A DNA stretch of 46,550 nucleotides from JAWHTC01 sp032586155. GTDB taxonomy: Bacteria; Pseudomonadota; Alphaproteobacteria; Rhodobacterales; Rhodobacteraceae. This document shows positions 42,744 through 46,550 of the stretch, one piece after another. Both the position numbers and the translations under genes were made by a program. Each line of letters begins with the position of its first letter. The first letter of the stretch is position 1. Under the pieces are notes generated by a model, which made no database searches, was not told where the DNA came from, and was given only the letters and a program-made list of their open reading frames with translations. The stretch is taken from positions 1-46,550 of the forward strand of contig NZ_JAWHTC010000009.1 in assembly GCF_032586155.1 (NCBI RefSeq), given 5' to 3'.

Positions 42744-43540
42744 GCCTCGCCCTCCGCCATCAAAATACTTTCGATCCGCGCCACATCCTCGGGATTGTTC
42801 AGCTCCCAGAACACCCGGCCCTTGCCTTCGACCTCGACGCACAACACCGGCACGCCGTTTTCCAGGAACCGCAGCTGCTCCAGCCCCTCATGCCCTTCAA
42901 GCCGCCCCGGCGCCCAGGTGACATAACGGGCCAGCGCATCGGGGCGATAGGCATAAAGCCCGACATGGTGGAACACCTCATCATAGGCGCTATCGGCCTT
43001 GTCAGGGTCGATATAGGGGATCACTTCCTTGGAAAAATAGATCGCCCGCATCCCGGTGCCAAACACCGCTGTTGTGCCCCCTACCCGGCCCGCCTTCCGG
43101 TCGGCGACGAAATGGGCATAGGTCTGCGCATCGCAGCGCAGAACCGGCGTTGCCATCTCCATGTCAGGCCGCTCGGCCATCGCTTTCACAAGGTCCTCGA
43201 CAAACCAGGCCGGGGTTAGCGGGCTGTCGCCCTGCAGGTTGATCACCAGATCGGCCTCGATCCCCGCCACCGCCAGCGCATCGGCGCAGCGTTCGGTGCC
43301 ATTGCGGCAGCTTTCCGAGGTCATGATCACCTGCGCACCGAACGCCTCGGCCGCATCGCGAATACGCTCGTCATCGGTGGCGACGTAAACCCCGTCGATC
43401 CCCGGCACCGCCATCGCCGCCTCCCAGCTGCGCCGGATCAGGCTTTTGGATTGGCCGTCGCGGTCCCGCAGCTCGACCAGCGGTTTACCGGGATAGCGTT
43501 GCGACGCATAGCGCGCCGGAATGATGATCACTGTTTTCAT
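42740..43540 (-). CDS. kdsB: CMP-Kdo synthetase (3-deoxy-manno-octulosonate cytidylyltransferase)
   Basis: Predicted 266 residues. It activates Kdo with CTP. VIIIPARYASQRYPGKPLVEL is the nucleotide-binding signature, VATDDERI and MTSESCRNGTERCADAL follow, and VINLQGDSPL carries the metal ligand region (usual QGDEP, here QGDSP). Slightly longer than the 245-255-residue norm. Coupled to kdsA by ATGA overlap, giving a two-gene operon. Confidence 0.95.
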   Translation of the reverse strand: MKTVIIIPARYASQRYPGKPLVELRDRDGQSKSLIRRSWEAAMAVPGIDGVYVATDDERIRDAAEAFGAQVIMTSESCRNGTERCADALAVAGIEADLVINLQGDSPLTPAWFVEDLVKAMAERPDMEMATPVLRCDAQTYAHFVADRKAGRVGGTTAVFGTGMRAIYFSKEVIPYIDPDKADSAYDEVFHHVGLYAYRPDALARYVTWAPGRLEGHEGLEQLRFLENGVPVLCVEVEGKGRVFWELNNPEDVARIESILMAEGEA

Positions 43541-43720
43541 GGGCGTGTTCTGCGCCAGTTGCGCTCATGATGCAATGCTGTGGGTCTGAACGGGCTGGGA
43601 TCAGCCGGGTATCCGGGGAGCATAAGGTCGGGGCAGCGGGACGAAGCTGCCTCTCACTATTCACAAGAGCAAACAAGAAAAACCATTGAACAAGTACCTT
43701 TCTCATGCCCTTGTTTCGAT
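43541..43720. promoter_or_regulatory. Divergent intergenic region between kdsB and the SUKH-like gene
   Basis: These 180 bases become AT-rich toward the SUKH-like gene. No ribosome site lies before that gene's ATG at 43721, and no clear promoter is seen for either gene. Confidence 0.3.
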
Positions 43721-44134
43721 ATGTCAAAACTCGATTCAACGGACATCGCTGTTCTTAAAGCGAAGCTAAATAAAGCATATGGAACCGCCCGGGGACCTGT
43801 AAGAGCTATTGATTCCGCCCAAGCACTCCCGGAAGATTACGTACACTTTCTAAGTGAAATCGGCGGCGGAACCATCGGGAAAATGTTCTTCGAACTCTAC
43901 GATGAACCGCTTAGTTCAAGCTACATTTACGGTAACAATGCCGCTGACGATTTGAAGAGCCTGATTTTCATCGGCGATGACTACAACGGCTTTTGCGTAG
44001 CGCTCGATCCCAACAGAAATTGGGCTGTTGTTGAGGTCGACAAGCATTCGCTGGAGACTGAGGTACTCGCAGAAACACTTTTCGATTTCTTGATGAAGGA
44101 TTGGCGGCTGGACCCGTCGGGCGAGCAAGTCTGA
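43721..44134 (+). CDS. SMI1/KNR4 (SUKH)-like protein, orphan
   Basis: Predicted 137 residues. LPEDYVHFLSEIGGGTIGKM resembles the SUKH opening (usual LP-x-x-Y-x-x-F-L-x-x-x-NGG), and LKSLIFIGDDYNGFCVALDP plus AETLFDFLMKDWRL fit the rest of the fold. SUKH proteins are commonly immunity proteins for contact-dependent or polymorphic toxins, but no toxin gene is adjacent. Base composition is visibly lower in G+C than all neighbours (about 37% in the first 60 bases), pointing to recent transfer. The upstream frame is open 47 codons without a plausible start. No Shine-Dalgarno is seen. Confidence 0.72.
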   Translation: MSKLDSTDIAVLKAKLNKAYGTARGPVRAIDSAQALPEDYVHFLSEIGGGTIGKMFFELYDEPLSSSYIYGNNAADDLKSLIFIGDDYNGFCVALDPNRNWAVVEVDKHSLETEVLAETLFDFLMKDWRLDPSGEQV

Positions 44135-44207
44135 GACTCTGAGCTGGAATTACGGCAATTGTCACTTTGGGATCAAACCCAACATTCAGAACCACCACAA
44201 CCCCGCC

Positions 44208-45173
44208 TCAGGCCACCCCGGCCCGCAGCAAATCATGGATATGCAGAACCCCCAACGGGCGGTGCTCCTGATCCACCACCATCAGCACTGAAATCTTGCG
44301 TTCGTTGAGCAGCGCCAGGGCCTGCGCCGCCAGCATGTCGGGCGTCACCGTCACCGGATCGGGCGTGGCGACATCGCGGGCCGTCAGCTGCATCAGCCCG
44401 TCGACATGACGGCGCAAATCCCCGTCCGAGATCACCCCGGCCAGCCGCCCGTCATCCACCACCGCCGCGATACCAAAGCTTTTCGAGGTCATGGTCAGAA
44501 GCACATCGGTCATCGCATCGCCCGGCGCACAAAGCGGCAGCGCCTCGGCCCCATGCATCAGTTCCTCGACCCGCATCAACTGTGCCCCCAGCTTGCCGCC
44601 GGGATGGAAGGTCTGGAAATCTTCCGGCCCGAACCCGCGCGCCTCCATCACCGCCACCGCCAGCGCATCGCCAAGCGCCAGCGTCAGCGTGGTCGAGGTG
44701 GTCGGCGCCAGCCCGATGGCGCAGGCCTCGGGCAGGTCCGGCAGAAGCAACCCGCAATCGGCGGCCTGCATCAGCGTGCTCTCGGGCTTCGAGGAAATCG
44801 CGATCATCGGCACCGAAAACCGCCTTGTGTAACGCAACAGATCGCCCAGTTCCGCCGTCTCGCCCGAGCGTGAAATCAGGATGCAGACATCATCCGTCGT
44901 CACCATCCCCATGTCGCCATGGCTGGCCTCGGCCGCATGCAGGAAATCCGCCGGGGTCCCGGTCGAGGCCAGGGTGGCGGCGATCTTGCGGCCGATATGG
45001 CCGGACTTGCCGATGCCCGCCACGATCACCCGGCCCGGTGCCTCGAGGATCATCTCGACCGCCTGCTCGAACCCGTCCGGCAGGGCCTGCGCCATCTGGC
45101 TCAGCGCCTGTGCCTCGGTCCTGAGCACCCGGATGCCGGTGTCGCGGCTGGTTGATGTTGTCTCGTCGCTCAT
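44208..45173 (-). CDS. kdsD: Arabinose-5-phosphate isomerase (KdsD/KpsF)
   Basis: Predicted 321 residues, the normal length. It converts ribulose-5-P to arabinose-5-P for KdsA. The SIS domain (VIVAGIGKSGHIGRKIAATL, HGDMGMVTTDDVCILISRSGET, LAPTTSTTLTLALGDALAV) is followed by FHPGGKLGAQL and two CBS domains in the C-terminal third (DGRLAGVISDGDLRRHVDG). The KpsF name is used when it lies in capsule loci, as here. It is separated from kdsB by the AT-rich SUKH-like gene. Confidence 0.95.
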   Translation of the reverse strand: MSDETTSTSRDTGIRVLRTEAQALSQMAQALPDGFEQAVEMILEAPGRVIVAGIGKSGHIGRKIAATLASTGTPADFLHAAEASHGDMGMVTTDDVCILISRSGETAELGDLLRYTRRFSVPMIAISSKPESTLMQAADCGLLLPDLPEACAIGLAPTTSTTLTLALGDALAVAVMEARGFGPEDFQTFHPGGKLGAQLMRVEELMHGAEALPLCAPGDAMTDVLLTMTSKSFGIAAVVDDGRLAGVISDGDLRRHVDGLMQLTARDVATPDPVTVTPDMLAAQALALLNERKISVLMVVDQEHRPLGVLHIHDLLRAGVA

Positions 45174-45804
45174 GCCCGGTGCCCCGGCTCTGCCCCTGTC
45201 ATGGTTTCCGATACACGCTCGCTTCCCCCAAGGCCAGAGCGGTGGCGGGGGATCGGGCCAGCGGGCGCTGCGTTAAGAAAAACCCTGCCTCTTCCCTGTC
45301 CCACCGAACGCCCGACAGATACCCGACAGATAGCAGACGGAGTCCAGCCCCCTGATTTTTTGCAAAAACCGCGCGTTTACCATTCGGAGCGGTCCGGTAA
45401 GGGCGGGGTAACCTGCCAGAACTGCAGGCCTGGAGGGATCACGGAGAAAATATGCAATCTCGAGACGGGTTTACACTTTTTGCAAGAAATCCTTAAGTTT
45501 TACTCGGTTCTGTCGTAAAATCTTGTTCATTGCCCGGCTTGTCGCGGGGCTGTGTATTTAGTTGATTGTTTTACTTGCTCTTTTTCGAGCATCACGGGAA
45601 TCTGGAGGGCCCGAGAACGTTTCGGAAAGTCATTGTTTTCCAGCTCGGAATCACCGATTCTCGATGACAAGACGGTTTCAAGTGTATTGGTTCAAAAAAT
45701 AGCTGCCCCGGCTGATTACCCCGGGAACGCGCAAATGGAATTGAATTGCAGCGCCTGGTCCCCGCGATAGCCAGAACCGCGCAACCCATTGAAAGGAGAC
45801 AGAA
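45174..45804. other. 631-bp noncoding region before the right-edge surface protein
   Basis: No gene is supported in this stretch, the longest gap in the window. It is lower in G+C than the flanking genes. It contains an exact 11-bp tandem duplication CCCGACAGATA (45311-45332), a palindrome TTTTTGCAAAAA (45357-45368) with a related TTTTTGCAA about 120 bases later, and AAAGGAGA just before the ATG at 45805, which is a strong ribosome site. A long leader or a regulated promoter for the downstream surface protein is the simplest reading; a small RNA cannot be excluded. Confidence 0.5.
45311..45332 (+). repeat. 11-bp tandem duplication
   Basis: CCCGACAGATA occurs twice without a gap in the noncoding region upstream of the right-edge gene. 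It may be a regulator site pair (11-bp spacing is about one helical turn) or chance slippage. Confidence 0.55.
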
Positions 45805-46550
45805 ATGTCTAAATTTAAGCCCACTCTAAAAGCCTGGCTTGGCGCCACCGCGCTGACCGCTGCGGCCAGCGTTGCCCAGGCCGATATTGTCCACCTCGAT
45901 GATGTGATCGTCGATGGCAGCCTCTGCGTCGGCTTCGACTGTGTGAACGGTGAAAGCTTCGGCTTCGACACCATCCGGCTCAAGGAAAACAACCTCCGGA
46001 TCAAGTTCCAGGATACGTCGGTCTCGGCCAGTTTCCCCACCAATGACTGGCAGTTGACTGCCAATGATACCTCCAATGGCGGTGCCAACAAATTCTCGAT
46101 CGATGACATCGACGGCGGCCGCACCCCTTTCACGATCGAAGCCAGCGCCCCTTCCAATTCGCTTTACGTCGATGACGGTGGCCGCCTCGGGCTGGGCACC
46201 GCCACCCCGTCGGTCGACATCCACGCCGTCAGCGGCAACACCCCCACCCTGCGGCTTGCTCAGGACGGCAGTTCGGGCTTTGCTGCCCAAACCTTCGACG
46301 TGGCAGCGAACGAGACCAACTTCTTTATCCGTGACGCCACCAATGGCAGCACCCTGCCCTTCCGCATCCGCCCGGGCGCGCCGTCGAACTCGATCTACAT
46401 CGATCCGGATGGCCGGGTCGGGATCGGGACGTCTTCACCGTCCTCCGATGCGGCACTGGATGTCCAGCGTAACGACGGCACAGCGCAAATCCTGGTCGAG
46501 GAAACCAACGCAACCGTCAACGGCCGGACGCTGCTGCATCTGCGCAACAA
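45805..46550 (+). CDS. Secreted tail-fibre-like surface protein (N-terminal part, runs off the edge)
   Basis: The first 248 residues are visible. A signal peptide (MSKFKPTLKAWLGATALTAA, cleaved after AQA) is followed by VHLDDVIVDGSLCVGFDCVN, a start typical of roseobacter secreted proteins. Two similar segments follow: SNSLYVDDGGRLGLGTATPS and SNSIYIDPDGRVGIGTSSPS. These GLGTxxP motifs are the beta-strand repeats of phage tail fibres and bacterial adhesins that often end in an S74-type intramolecular chaperone; the end is outside the window. Two Cys in LCVGFDCV may form a disulfide. Strong ribosome site AAAGGAGA precedes the ATG. Confidence 0.8.
   Translation, partial: MSKFKPTLKAWLGATALTAAASVAQADIVHLDDVIVDGSLCVGFDCVNGESFGFDTIRLKENNLRIKFQDTSVSASFPTNDWQLTANDTSNGGANKFSIDDIDGGRTPFTIEASAPSNSLYVDDGGRLGLGTATPSVDIHAVSGNTPTLRLAQDGSSGFAAQTFDVAANETNFFIRDATNGSTLPFRIRPGAPSNSIYIDPDGRVGIGTSSPSSDAALDVQRNDGTAQILVEETNATVNGRTLLHLRN

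Noticed and set aside
45552..45770. 72-codon open frame in the long noncoding region
   Set aside because: No ribosome site, no recognisable product and composition unlike the neighbouring genes.
1..46550. tRNA, rRNA, CRISPR arrays, insertion sequences
   Set aside because: Looked for on both strands; no cloverleaf, regular spacer-repeat array, transposase frame or terminal inverted repeats were seen.

Overview
The window is a GC-rich (roughly 60-65%), densely coded stretch of an extrachromosomal replicon. It very probably comes from a Rhodobacterales (Roseobacter-group) alphaproteobacterium. The replicon core is a RepA-type initiator (22772-23797, minus) divergent from parA-parB (24224-26647, plus). 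Between them lies a compact origin with a DnaA box, three 22-bp-spaced iterons, an AT-rich stretch and a palindromic operator. A four-gene dTDP-L-rhamnose operon (rmlC-rmlB-rmlD-rmlA, minus, 26657-29984) directly abuts parB. RepA replicon plus rml operon is the known layout of roseobacter 'biofilm plasmids'; that assignment is by recognition, not by search.

Left arm (1-22654): almost entirely surface-polysaccharide assembly. It holds five sulfotransferase-like genes (205, 892, 1866, 15336, 21025), a GlfT2-like galactofuranosyltransferase (2975), phosphomannomutase (4831), a block of GT2 enzymes ending in a GT10 fucosyltransferase-like enzyme (6847-9859), an FkbM methyltransferase (9929), the complete GDP-L-fucose route (manC, gmd, fcl), more glycosyltransferases (12729-15313), and an overlapping trio of coiled-coil protein, degenerate FkbM/coiled-coil fusion and sulfotransferase (18805-21966). 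A DUF2793 phage-tail-like protein follows.

Right arm (30130-46550): a GlfT1-like GT2 enzyme, a KpsM/KpsE/KpsT-type exporter, a large RTX metalloprotease with five exact 288-bp repeats, UDP-galactopyranose mutase (glf), three tandem secreted phage-tail-collar-domain proteins, a Kdo supply set (kdsA, kdsB, kdsD/kpsF), an AT-rich orphan SMI1/KNR4-like (SUKH) gene, and the N-terminal part of a secreted tail-fibre-like protein that runs off the right edge.

Together the genes can supply dTDP-rhamnose, GDP-mannose/GDP-fucose, UDP-Galf and CMP-Kdo. They also encode transferases to use these donors, sulfotransferases to decorate the product, and an ABC exporter to secrete it. The inferred product is a sulfated, fucose-, rhamnose- and galactofuranose-containing capsule or holdfast-like polysaccharide, accompanied by secreted adhesin-like proteins. 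Not seen here: KpsC/KpsS, an outer-membrane KpsD/Wza channel, PAPS synthesis, a type I secretion system for the RTX protein, any transposase, tRNA, rRNA or CRISPR array.

Most notable observations: two near-identical parS-like palindromes, one buried in the rmlD coding sequence; a Glf + GlfT1-like + GlfT2-like + rhamnose + ABC exporter set resembling the logic of mycobacterial galactan assembly; a family of domesticated phage-tail-type secreted proteins; and the coiled-coil/FkbM/sulfotransferase trio.
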